NCBI GenBank assembly: GCA_029582165.1
Contig: CM055886.1
Coordinates: 20,108,169-20,172,168, forward strand
Length of the DNA: 64,000 nucleotides
Reading direction: 5' to 3'
From: Portulaca oleracea
Lineage: Eukaryota > Streptophyta > Magnoliopsida > Caryophyllales > Portulacaceae
Part shown: positions 54,609-64,000 of the stretch, piece after piece
How the letters are laid out: every line of letters begins with the position of its first letter
Numbering within the stretch: position 1 is the first letter of the stretch
The notes under the pieces: model-generated
The model's database searches: none
Told to the model about the DNA's origin: nothing
The model's input: only the letters and a program-made list of their open reading frames with translations
Translations under genes and position numbers: made by a program

Positions 54609-56339
54609 TGTTAGTCGAGTGGTTTGTAAGACCACGGTTTTATCATTCTTCCACAGGGAGCTAGGGGCCTTAGCTGCAACTAGTTGACTCTAGGTATGGT
54701 TTATGATCATGAAAAGATGATAGAATTTAGGGTAAAAATAGTGCAAACACACTATATGTTCAGTCAAAAAGGTGAAACAATGGGTGTCGGGAGACTTTCG
54801 GGATGCAAACAGGAATGAGGAAATGGGTTTCGCAACAAGAGAGTAACGAGAAAGGGAAATCAAATGGTAATTCCGTTAGAAAATACCCACCGGGCTTCCT
54901 CTTTCAAGGATAGTCCGGATTAACTTCCCCAAAATCCATGGACAGACCCGGGAAAGTTAATAGAACGGAATTTCCTAGTTAATTTCTATTCGCTTTCGCG
55001 AACTAGAATACTAACTATCCTAATTCCTACCTTCCAACAAGCATTGGATGTATTCGGGATGCTTTCGCACCCAAATACATCCCACTTGAGGGAAGGATAG
55101 GATTAGGAAGTTGATTTCCTAACTGGTTACTCACTAATATTGCTAACCCAAACCTAATCACCCATTCACACCCTTAATATCTCCCTAACCCATTAAGGTT
55201 CTAGCCACTAAACATCCTAACTATCATGATAATAACATCAACAACTTCATTCATGCTTAAAAGAGTAGACAAGATAGCAATAAACATTCAATAATACCAA
55301 CAATATCAATGATAACAAAAACAGAGATTAGTAAATAAGCAATAAATTAGAGAAAGAGAGAGGTTAAGAAATGCTCATTGATTGTGATGACAAGGGAGAA
55401 AACTTCATAATAATAAAGCTCCAATGCTCCAAAGTTGAGAATAATCTTCAAACTTCCAATAATAATCAAGAGAATCCAATACATGAACCAATAATCTCAG
55501 CAAAGATCTTCCTTAATCCCTCTAATCTAAGGCTTAAAATGTGATAAAAAGTGCTAAAGTATCATAAAAGATAGATAAAAGTTGCTGTCTAGATTGATGT
55601 TTAGCTAAAATGACCTAAATACATTAAATAGTAATCAAGGTTGTTACTCAAAACTCATCATTTTACACATCAGACAAAACTATCCCACAGGGGACCGTGG
55701 GCACGGTCAAGGTGACCGTGACCACGGTCCTACGTAAGGCAGGCGATTTCTTCTCTTCGCTTCGAATCACCGTGGGTACGGTCCCATTGCACCGTGGGCA
55801 CGGTCTAGGCGATTAGGGCTGACAACTTTTCGCTCCTTCGCACCGCCGTGGCTACGGTCATGGGAGACCGTGGCCACGGTCTCGTTCGGCCAGCTTCTTC
55901 CTTAGGCAGGGTAAAGATCCTACCGTGGCTACGGTCAGAGTGACCGTGACCACAGTCTATCTCGGGTGCAAGGTTTCTTCCTTAAGTGATGGCTCAATCA
56001 CACCGTGGCTACGGTCAGAGTGACCGTGGCCACGGTCTCTCTCGGCCACAGATTTCTTCAGGGTGCTCTTCAACTGTTGCTTCCGCTTCCGCTGCCTTTT
56101 GACATCACCGGCCCTTCTAATCCACTGCCTTTGACACGACCAGGGCTCGGGGAATCTTAGGGAATCTCGGGATTCCCAAGATTGGTGCAAAATTGGCCCA
56201 TTTAGAATCGTTTTGAGTAAAACACTTCGGAAACTACAAAAGTAACCAAAACGCATTAAAAGTTATTAAAACAAGCTACGAAACAAGTCAAAAGCCTAAG
56301 GATTTAGGCGGTATTTAAACACGAAATCGGGTCTAAACA
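54609..56339 (-). repeat. 5' LTR of element Y
   Basis: Direct repeat of 42488-44230, 12 bp shorter, mainly from the reduced GA run near 55350. The palindromic cluster is at 55693-56037. Confidence 0.93.
55693..56037. promoter_or_regulatory. Paired 16-bp palindrome cluster in 5' LTR (U3)
   Basis: Same arrangement as in the 3' LTR; unit starts include 55693, 55714, 55768, 56001 and 56022. Confidence 0.6.
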
Positions 56340-57109
56340 GGGTCTTTGATTAGTAGATAAAAGTAAGTGTAATACTTTTGTTGTGGTTTTACTGGGTTTG
56401 AAATTGTCACCACTGTAGATGTGTTAACTGCTTGCGTTTCTCTGTCTCCTGTTAACAGTTATTAGTTTTAGCATTGGAAAGTCCTCTAAAAAACATACAA
56501 GATTTAGTAGCTAAGCAGGAAGCGGATGTTTGCTGAATTTTTTTTCCTGTGACTATGCCTTAGATAAGTAACTGATTCGAAGTTTGATAGGTATCAGCCG
56601 ATTGTGTGATTCATGTTTGATTTTAGTTTAGGTACATTTAGATTTAGTAGCTAAGCAGGAATTCAAATAACATTTTTGGTTTAACTGATGTTTATATTTA
56701 TTATGATTATGAACGTGATTTCCGGCAAATTCGCAGGAGATGCTGGAAGATATTTGGAATTTATTAGAAGATGATTCCGATGTCGATGTCGATGTTGATT
56801 ACGAAGATATCAATGAAGAAAGTGTAAAGTGAGAACATTATATTTAGGTTGTTTGCAATATTATTCTTGAATATTAGCAAATATCATTTTGGTATTTTTC
56901 ATGTAATTAAGTGACATTTCGATTGAATCATTATGTATTTTACAATTCAAAACATACAATGAATAGAGTTTGATATTTTCCTGGTATTATAACTGAAATT
57001 AATTGTTTGTGTACAATAGGTAAAGTATATTGTAATGACATATTCATGAACTACATACGACTATCGTAACTATTTCAAATAGATATTTATGTTTTGGAAT
57101 TACGTCAAT
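56340..57109. other. CACTA interior, right part
   Basis: Mostly AT-rich. A short open segment at 56738-56830 reads EMLEDIWNLLEDDSDVDVD and NEESVK then stop, an acidic C-terminus-like piece. It could be the end of a captured or CACTA-encoded protein; it is not recognised. Confidence 0.35.
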
Positions 57110-57498
57110 TGTATCACCAACAGATGTATTTGTTGGACAACGACTTTCAAATTAGGCCGAAAGTGTAATACCAATAGATAAAGTGTGTGGAGAATATTTT
57201 AACGCTCAATAATACATTCACCAACATTTATATTTGTTGGTAAAGGTGATGTATCTCCGACAGATATTAATTGTTGGTATAAAATTCTCAACAGCAACAG
57301 AACAAAACTGTTGACATTAGTTAGCAATACCAACAGAACATAATATCTATTTGTAATACTTTTACAATCAGGTTTATTTCCAACAGTCTAGTACTGACAG
57401 ATAATTATCTGTTGGTAAAAACTTATACCAACAGATATTGAGCTTTTACCAACATATAAGTCCTGTTGGCAAAAACCTTTTTTTTTTTTTTTGTAGTG

Positions 57499-57672
57499 GT
57501 ATGTGTGTTTATTGCGTGAGGCTTTCTCCATATATGTTATTAATCTCGTTTATTGCGTACTTTAAACTCAAATCATCAATCTAGTTATCTGCTTAAATCA
57601 AGAGGACATTGACCTTAGTCCAGCGTGAGATCTAGCTCCTTGAGACCGGTAATCGTACTCCCTAGTAGTGCA
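57499..57672 (+). repeat. LTR of Athila-type element X, right part
   Basis: This continues the LTR after the CACTA element (TSD GTA at 57499-57501). It ends CTAGTAGTGCA, followed by the primer binding site. Confidence 0.65.
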
Positions 57673-57678
57673 ATAAAA

Positions 57679-57698
57679 TGGCGCAGTTGCCGGGGAGC
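57679..57698 (+). other. Primer binding site of element X
   Basis: TGGCGCAGTTGCCGGGGAGC has the form typical of Athila/Tat elements and matches the PBS of element Y at 17 to 18 of 20 positions. Confidence 0.8.
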
Positions 57699-57782
57699 TA
57701 TTGCCACTCCTCAAGTATAAGCGATGTGACACTTTAGATTTAAGCTTTTTGTTTTTGTTTTCATTTATTTCTGCTTTTATCT

Positions 57783-58806
57783 TTGCTTGAGCCTACTTAC
57801 GCTTGGTGTAGTTACTTGTGTTGTATGCGCAGGAGAGGTCATACAGGTGACAAATTACTGTCTTTTGATCCTGAAATCGAAGCAACAACTCACAAGTTAA
57901 GCGGTGCAGCGTACAGGCAAAGGAAGAAGCAATCTATGGCTGCACAACTACCACCCCGTACCCTAGGCTCTTATTCGTCTCCCATAATTGGTAGGGGCAG
58001 CTCTGCTATTGTGTCGCCTAATTTACCGGAGGGGAGCAACTTTGAATTTAAATTGGGTTTCCTTAGCCTCGTTGAGCAAAATCAGTTCCGGGGCTCGGAT
58101 GTAGAGAATCCCATCTGACACATTAACTCATTCCTGGAGCCTTGCAATGTGATTAAGATGCCAGGGGTAAGCGAAGAGTACATCAAACTGAAGCTCTTCC
58201 CCTTATCACTCATCGATATGGCGAAGAACTGTCTCAAAAACTGTGTTCCCAACTCATATCGGATATGGGAACAACAAAGTCATGGCTTCCTCACCAGATT
58301 CTTTCCTCCCAAGGAAGCATCCAGGATACTGTCCACTATCATTTAGTTCAAACAACATCCTTGAGAGTCTTTGTTTGAGGCATGGGAGCGCTTCAAAGGG
58401 TTGCAGCGAGAGTACCCTCATCACAGCATCCTACCATGGATGCTCCTTCAGATTTTCTACAAGGTGTTCTTTGATCCCGTACGACAGTCTGTAGACAATG
58501 CCTCAAGGGGGACATTTTTGAACAAACACCAGATCAAGCTAATGCTTTACATGAAGAAATGGCCTCCAATGCTTATAAATGGAGTGTTGGAAGAGATGAT
58601 CGAGAGCATGGGAAACACAATGTTGATGTAGTAGCTCTTCTGGAAGACAGGGTAGAGGCTTTGACCATACAGATGGAGAAGTTTGTGCTCAATCGTTCAA
58701 TTGGTTCTTCTTGCTCCTCCAAATCTCCAGAGACAAGGTACTCCTGTGAGGCATGTGGAGGTCCTCACCCTCATTTGGAGTGTGTTCGATCGCAAGATAG
58801 TGCGGG
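57783..58806 (+). pseudogene. Athila-type gag of element X, first part
   Basis: The plus strand reads PPRTLGSYSSPIIG, GVSEEYIKLKLFPLSL, ESLFEAWERFKGLQREYPHH and a zinc knuckle CEACGGPHPHLEC. This is the Athila gag order and parallels element Y's gag (VSAEYMKLKFFPLTL, ESLFEAWGRFKGL, CDFCGGPHSSKRC). Stops occur near 58118 and 58346, among others. The frame SQDSAGV is cut near 58807 by a solo LTR and resumes after 61087. Confidence 0.8.
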
Positions 58807-61087
58807 TGTATTGCCGTATCCATAGGGAGTTGGCGCTACCGAAACCTAAAAGTTATCGAGCTCTCACCATCTAGGTTGAATTTCCATGATTTTTGAGTTT
58901 TGGAAACTAATAAAAAGACACAATAAAAATCACAAATAAAAGAAGAAAAAGACTCGGGGGTTGATTTTAGCCACCTAATGGAAATCTAATCGAGAGGTGA
59001 TAACTAAAATTAATCACTCTAAGCACCCTCTCTCAAGGATAACAATAGATCAACTTCCTAAATCTTACCCTCACTCACATGAAGACTAAAACTTCAGAGT
59101 ATAAAGTATTAAAGTGTAACAAACCCTAATTAAATCAATCCTCATTTTCATGAAAAACAGCCTAATTATCCCACTAAAACCTCAAATTGTTATGTTAAAA
59201 AAAAAGGTCTAGCAACCTCTCAATCAACTAAAACTTCCACAAAGATAGAGAATAATGGTGAAAAATCCTAAACTAAGCTAATTATTCTCTTCCAATTAAA
59301 CCTCTAATTAAACTCTTAATAAAAACCTAATCATCCCCTAACTTAAATTAACTAGTCACTAATCATCTTAATTAAAAACCTAATTAGAACCTAAGACTCA
59401 CCTAACCCTCAACTAAAACTAACCTAGAAGCTCAAAGAGAACTAGCCTAATTCTAATCTATCTAACTAAACTAGCCCATCTAAACTAGTCCTAGTAAACA
59501 GGCCCAACACTAATCTATCTAACTGATCCAAAACTAAACACTAAACTAACCCAAAATAACAAAGACTAATTCTAAAAACTACCCAACTAAAGACAACCCT
59601 AATAAACTTAACCCTAACAATAATCCTAACTTTAACAACTGACCAAATTACTATGACCATTACTGAAATCCTAATAAAAGCAAACTAGCTGAGCAAAAGA
59701 ACAAAAAAAACCGACAATCGACTAATAAACTTAATAAACCTAGTAATTGACCCAAAACCTAAAATCTATAATCTATTGACTGAAAGAAAGAGAAACAAAA
59801 GAAGGAAAAACAAAGAAAGAAGAAGAAGCAGACTGAGGCCAAAGAAACAGAGTAAAAGAGAGATATGGGCAAACAGATGAAGAACAAACACGAACCAAAA
59901 CAAAGCAAAAATAAGACAGAAAAATCAGAACAAAATTGAAACGAATCAAATACCATCAACCATAGATTCAATCATCAAATAAATTGAGATAATAACTAAA
60001 TACAACATTCATCAAGATATATTTCAAGATCCACAAACTCTCAAACATTCAAGAACCAAGCCAAATTTCGATTAACAAGAGGAAAAAAAAACAGAGATTC
60101 TAAACCCGAATAAAAACATGAATAAATCTAAAATCTAACCTAATCCTAAGGACGGAGGCCTTGGGGCGTCACTTTCCCCTCAACCAACCATAAAAACCTC
60201 AATCAGCCTCTCCTCTTCTTTTATAGCTGATTTGCAATCTCATCACTGAATTTGAGACTCGATCTCCTCGGTTTTGGACGGTAGAGATGAATCCCGCTCT
60301 GGTTTCTGGGTGCGTACAAGTGGAAGTGGTAGGAGATGGTGATGGAGGATGCTTCGAATGGTATGCTGCTGCGTTGTACTTTCATCTGCAAAGTGAAGAG
60401 AGAATAGAATGAGTGAGGGATTAATATTGTGAGAAAATGGAATAAGAGAAGAGATGAATGAGATGAAGAGATGAGAGAAGAGATGAAAAGAGATTGAGAA
60501 GTGAGAAGGAGATTGAGGTTTGTAATGGTGATGTGGTGTGCTTTTGTCTTAAGCAGCAGAGAAGAAGAAGACAGAATGAAGAAAGGGAGAAAGGAACGGA
60601 CAGAGGGAGAAAGAAAGGAGATTGAAAAGGGGAATTAGGGAAAATGAGGGGGGGTTAGGGAAGGGGAATTCAGTTAGGGAGGAAAAGAAGGGGGAAGTGG
60701 GGTTGGGTTAGGGCAGTGGGCCGTAAGGTTTAGGATAAATGGGTGGATGGGTTGCTGGGTAATTGGGTTAGTGAGGGGAAATGGTGATGGAAGATGATTG
60801 GGCCGAGGGAGTGAGGGAGAATAAGTAGGGGATTGGGTGTGGGTGTTTGGGTCAGTGATTTAGGATTAGTTACGTTTCTATTTTTATTTCTAATTTTTAT
60901 CTTTTTGTTTTAATTTAGTAAAAGAAATAACTAAAACAATAAAAATCAAATAGAAACTAATAAAAATATAAACTCAATAAAAACATAATAATAAACCTAA
61001 TTTAGTTATTAAAACAAGTAAAAAGTCATAGAAAAGAGGGATCGAAATCATGCGAAATACGGAATAATTAGAGTGTTACCCTCTACA
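58807..61087 (-). mobile_element. Solo LTR in gag of element X (approximate ends)
   Basis: The minus strand starts TGTAGAGGGTAACACTC and ends near ATACGGCAATACA. It has a TATA box (60217-60226), a purine-rich region on the plus strand (60360-60860) and a long CTAATTAAACC-rich part (58980-59700). There is no internal domain. Gag reads in frame across the gap (SAGV to PEHANAFQNN). No clean 5-bp TSD was found, so borders could be off by several bases. Confidence 0.6.
60217..60226 (-). promoter_or_regulatory. TATA box of solo LTR
   Basis: The minus strand reads CTATAAAAGAAG, followed by purine-rich sequence. Confidence 0.5.
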
Positions 61088-61812
61088 CCTGAGCATGCCA
61101 ATGCCTTTCAGAATAATCCTCACAAGGCTCCACTAAACAACCCTTACTCCCAAACCTACAACCTTGGTTGGAGAAATCACCCAAATTTCTCCTACCGAAA
61201 CTACAACCCTCACCCTCACCAAAACCCATCCCAAACATTTAGTTTTCAAACCCCGCCACATAATTGCTCTTCCGCTTTATAAAATCCGCCTACCCTAGCT
61301 CTCCTACCATTTCCACAAAAATCCAACCTTGAGACTATCATGGAGGGTTTCATCCAAACCCAAACCAAGATAAATGAGCAATTGCCCTCGTACCAAAAGA
61401 TGTTGGAATCTGGTCAGAAAATGCTAGAGACCCAAGTAACTCAAATTGCTCAACAAGTCAACCACCTCACCAAATCTCAAGGCAAATTGTCGGCCCAACA
61501 CGAGCCTAATCCCAAAGCACACATCATTGTCATTTTTCTAAGGGGTGGGGAAGAGTTGGAGGACCATGTGACGGTAGAGAGTGGATGTGAATGAGGATGT
61601 GATGCAAGTGGATACCCATGTTGATGGAGGTGTCGCGGATGAGACGAAGGAAGATAGACTAATTGAGAATCCATGTCCACCCACCAAGCCTTACAAGCCT
61701 CGCATTCCATATCCTTAACGACTTGTGAAATCTAGGATGAGAAGAAGTATATGAAGTTCATAGAGATGTTAAAGAAAATTTTGCTCAGTATTCCTTTTTT
61801 GGAGGTCATCAC
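61088..61812 (+). pseudogene. Athila-type gag of element X, second part
   Basis: The plus strand reads NPYSQTYNLGWRNHPNFSY (the conserved Athila gag motif NPGWRNHPNF), then METIM-type helical residues with QIAQQVNHLTKSQGKLS. A KYMKFIEMLKKILLSIPFLE stretch matches FSKFIEMLKKLQVNIPFLD in element Y. Stops occur near 61280 and 61594. It is cut at 61813 by a TRIM; protease and pol of X are not in the window. Confidence 0.75.
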
Positions 61813-62270
61813 TGTTGGGGAGGTCCAAGGCGTGAGCCGGCTTCAACCAAGGCCCATGGTATACAAGTCAAGTGAGAAGTGGAGTAGCCCACTTGACTTA
61901 TATATCATGTCATTTCCCTTTGCTTTTCTGATGTGAGACATTTTACTCATGAGTGAATCCCAACAATCTCCCCCTTGATCGGAAGCTTCTTTTTTCTTGT
62001 AAGATTTCAAGTTACCATCAAGAGCCCTTCATAGCCGCACCTAACTCTATAGAGTCACACTCTACTCCGCATGAGTCTCATGTCACCACTCTGCCTCAAG
62101 AGTCTCAGCCGCACCTTACTCCACAGACTCGCACCCTACTCCATCTGAGTCTCATGCCACCACCCAGTGCCTTCAGGAGACCCAGTCGCACCCTACTATA
62201 CTTGAGTCTCATGTCACAACTCTGCGTCTTCAGAATACCCAGTCGCATGCGCGCCATGCTATGTGCTTTT

Positions 62271-62709
62271 CACTACTAAAAATATGTGTATTAGCATCCA
62301 CTTTTTTCCAACCAATTTAAAATGGCTTGAAAAACCAACCATTTTAGCAACCGTTTTTCATATTTGAACTATTCCAAAAATTTTATGTGGGAAAAAGGGT
62401 TGGAAATTCCAACCAATTCCGTTAAAATGGTTGAAAAAATTTCCTACCATCCTTTTTCCTACTATTTCAAAATGGTTGGAAAAATGGTTAGTAATCCGGC
62501 CATTTTTCCAACCATTTTCAAATAGTATGAAAAAGGATGGTAGGAAAAATTTCCAACCATTTTAGCAAAATTGGTTGGAATTTCTATCCCTTTTTTCCCA
62601 CATAAAAATTTTTGAAAAATAGTTGGAGTATGAAATAGTTACTAAAATGGTCCAACCATTTTAAATTGGTTGGAAAAAGTGGTTGGTAATACACATATTT
62701 TTAGTTGTG
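62271..62709. mobile_element. CACTA-like foldback MITE
   Basis: A near-complete 439-bp inverted repeat with ends CACTACTAAAAATATGTGTA and, inverted, CACAACTAAAAATATGTGTA; the arms meet near 62490. Arms carry repeated CCAACCATTTT / AAAATGGTTGG pieces. The CACTA-type terminus suggests the superfamily. Flanking triplets TTT and CTT give only a weak TSD. Confidence 0.8.
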
Positions 62710-62775
62710 CTTGTCTATGGTGATTTTTTATGGGACCACATTCTCGCACCTTACGCTCAACTGAATGAACAATCG

Positions 62776-62787
62776 GCTCTGATACCA
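62776..62787 (-). other. Primer binding site (tRNA-iMet) of TRIM
   Basis: The minus strand reads TGGTATCAGAGC next to the LTR. Confidence 0.8.
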
Positions 62788-62966
62788 CTGTTGGGGAGAT
62801 CCAAGGCGAGAGCCCACTTCAACCAAGGCCCATGCTACACAAGTTAAGTGAAGTTCATCTTAAAACGAATTGGTGTTAAGGAGAGTAGCTCACTTGACTA
62901 ATATACAATGCCCTTTCCCTTTGTTTTTTTGATGTTGGACATTTTACTCACAGGTGAATCCCAAAA

Positions 62967-63564
62967 GTTTAGTTGTTGTTGTGAAGTCTGTTTGTCTATA
63001 TGTCTACCTACTAGCTTATGCTCACATACAAATTTACTTTATAGCCCTTACATGTAATAATTAATCACAAGCCTTTTAGTTTGTGGTCACACATGATTTT
63101 ACTCTTTTACCCTCGAGTATATTCACGCACGGATTTACTAATTGCCCTAGAACACAATAACAAAGGATCATTGCATCAAATGAAAGTTAAACTACTATAT
63201 CTATCAATTCAAGGGCGGATAAAATACAGATCGAATGTATATTTAGTTAGGGAAAATATGGGACGGGTGTATTTCGAGTTCAGATAAATTTGACACTAAA
63301 TATACAAGTCGGTTGTATTTCTGGTATAGGTAAATACATTTGGGTATAATTTAAGTTTGGATGACGACGGGCAGATGTTCTTGTAAAAGTTTCTTTTGAG
63401 AGCGTAAATGAAATTAATTTTATGTAAATATATTTTCATACAATTATAATATTTGTACTATGAAAATGCTTATAGTCTCAACATACAACTATTTTTAAAG
63501 CATTACAAAACTAAATTGTTGTATGTCATATTTTAGAAATGAATATAATACTACATATAACTTA
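62967..63564. other. AT-rich spacer
   Basis: I see no gene. GGGTGTATTTNNNGTTCAG-like pieces near 63265 and 63315 are weakly repeated. Confidence 0.4.
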
Positions 63565-63800
63565 CTTCATTCGTTTTTATTTATCTGTCATCTAGGAAAT
63601 TGTGTTAAAAATTTTGACTGTTAATATCTAAAGTTATATAATGATTCATCATACGAAATTAATGTCATTAGATTCATAATATAAAATACTATTGGAAAAG
63701 TATAATATTATATTTTTTTATAAAAATTTTATATCATAAGTTATTGATTAAAGATTGACACTCAAAACTTTAAATGACAGATAAAAAAGAACGGAGGAAG
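63565..63800. mobile_element. Stowaway-like MITE (Tc1/mariner)
   Basis: The ends CTTCATTCGTTTTTATTTAT and, inverted, CTTCCTCCGTTCTTTTTTAT are flanked by TA (63563-63564, 63801-63802). Length 236 bp, non-coding. Confidence 0.85.
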
Positions 63801-63930
63801 TAAATAACATTGTACTCTTGGTTATAATTTTTCGTATTTATTAAAATTCAAGGCAATATATAATTAATATGTACATTACTAAACCAAACCTACATTACAA
63901 ACTATAAACGCACTGGCATTTTTACTAGTA

Positions 63931-64000
63931 CTAGTTAGAAAGCCCGTGCAAGGCACGGGGCAATCACATTGCTCTTAAGAATTATCTTTGATTCATATTA
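63931..64000 (-). mobile_element. Putative Helitron 3' end, truncated by window edge
   Basis: Read on the minus strand, a GC-rich hairpin (CCCGTGC / GCACGGG, 63943-63959) is followed after about 8 nt by CTAG (63931-63934) and then T. This is the hairpin-CTRR-T signature of plant Helitron 3' ends. The body would extend beyond 64000. Confidence 0.55.

Larger units (their letters stand above)
42488..56339 (-). mobile_element. Full-length Athila-type Ty3/gypsy retrotransposon (element Y)
   Basis: The 13,852-bp element has LTRs 42488-44230 and 54609-56339 and a perfect 5-bp TSD GGGTC (42483-42487, 56340-56344). On the minus strand the order is 5' LTR, PBS (54586-54605), gag, protease, reverse transcriptase, RNase H, integrase, non-coding spacer, accessory ORF, long 3' non-coding region, PPT (44231-44246), 3' LTR. 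PBS form, protease box and the accessory ORF after integrase fit the Athila lineage. The LTRs look nearly identical, yet gag-pol and the accessory ORF hold several frameshifts and stops. Confidence 0.95.
37970..57498. mobile_element. CACTA transposon carrying captured DNA and two retroelements
   Basis: The left end is CATTACAAAAAAAGAGG and the right end, inverted, CACTACAAAAAA. Both continue into GGNTTTTACCAACAG-type repeats. A 3-bp TSD, GTA, lies at 37967-37969 and 57499-57501. Sub-terminal repeats of ACCAACAG / TGTTGGTA occur at 38000-38230 and 57110-57475, the usual transposase-binding region of CACTA elements. No transposase (TNP2-like) was found in about 5.7 kb of own sequence; it is non-autonomous. 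It contains a TRIM (39829-41340), a MAPKK fragment and element Y. Confidence 0.88.
61813..62966 (-). mobile_element. TRIM in gag of element X
   Basis: Short LTRs 61813-61965 and 62789-62966 (TGTTGGGGA...GAATCCCAACA; the second has about 25 extra bases). On the minus strand a PBS TGGTATCAGAGC (62776-62787) adjoins the right LTR, and a purine-rich tract (AAGGGGGAGAT) adjoins the left. The interior is non-coding with CACTCTGCCTCAAGAGTCTC-type repeats (62050-62250) and a nested foldback. Flanks do not give a clear TSD. Confidence 0.8.

Overview
This window is repeat-dense nuclear DNA of a flowering plant, probably a eudicot. Evidence: plant-specific Ty3/gypsy lineages (Athila-type and chromovirus), Ty1/copia remnants, a plant L1-type LINE, Tourist, Stowaway, hAT, CACTA and Mutator-like elements, tRNA-iMet primer sites, and a plant F-box/LRR/FBD gene. 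The species cannot be told from the sequence. I see no intact cellular gene, no rRNA or tRNA gene and no CRISPR. Every recognisable host gene is a broken or captured fragment.

Layout. 1-3959: coding-free LTR element, minus strand, with two near-identical LTRs and an interior full of short stem-loops. 4190-5713: two foldback elements and a solo LTR. 6558-10290: F-box/LRR/FBD pseudogene split by a 2.2 kb LTR element with a perfect 5-bp TSD. 10604-11467: two Tourist MITEs. 11480-14480: degenerate ATGCTCATAAA repeats split by a hAT element that contains a MULE-like element. 15250-17965: solo LTR, Stowaway, MULE-like foldback. 18671-19372: TPR pseudogene. 19510-20888: chromovirus LTR with PBS on one side and PPT plus integrase remnant on the other. 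20895-26205: LINE fragment, then a decayed chromovirus containing a Mutator-like transposase pseudogene.

26207-33000: one LINE on the minus strand (ORF1 zinc knuckle, endonuclease, reverse transcriptase), cut by two solo LTRs and a MULE MITE that itself carries a Tourist MITE. 33157-36600: a triplicated unit, a copia gag relic and a second LINE 3' end. 36921-62966: the deepest nest. An Athila-type element X (plus strand) has a CACTA transposon in its LTR (TSD GTA). The CACTA carries a MAPKK fragment, a TRIM and a full-length 13.85 kb Athila element Y (minus strand, TSD GGGTC). X's gag is cut by another solo LTR and by a TRIM that hosts a CACTA-like foldback MITE. The window ends with a Stowaway MITE and a putative Helitron 3' end.

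Most unusual signals: (1) paired 16-bp palindromes at a ~77-bp period in both LTRs of Y and again upstream of its accessory ORF; (2) an array of hairpins with different stems but a near-constant TTAAACCA loop inside the first element; (3) a GC-rich hairpin in the transposase intron; (4) an LTR with PPT and PBS on opposite sides.

All translations and repeat comparisons were made by eye. Identities, lineages and inexact boundaries should be read accordingly.
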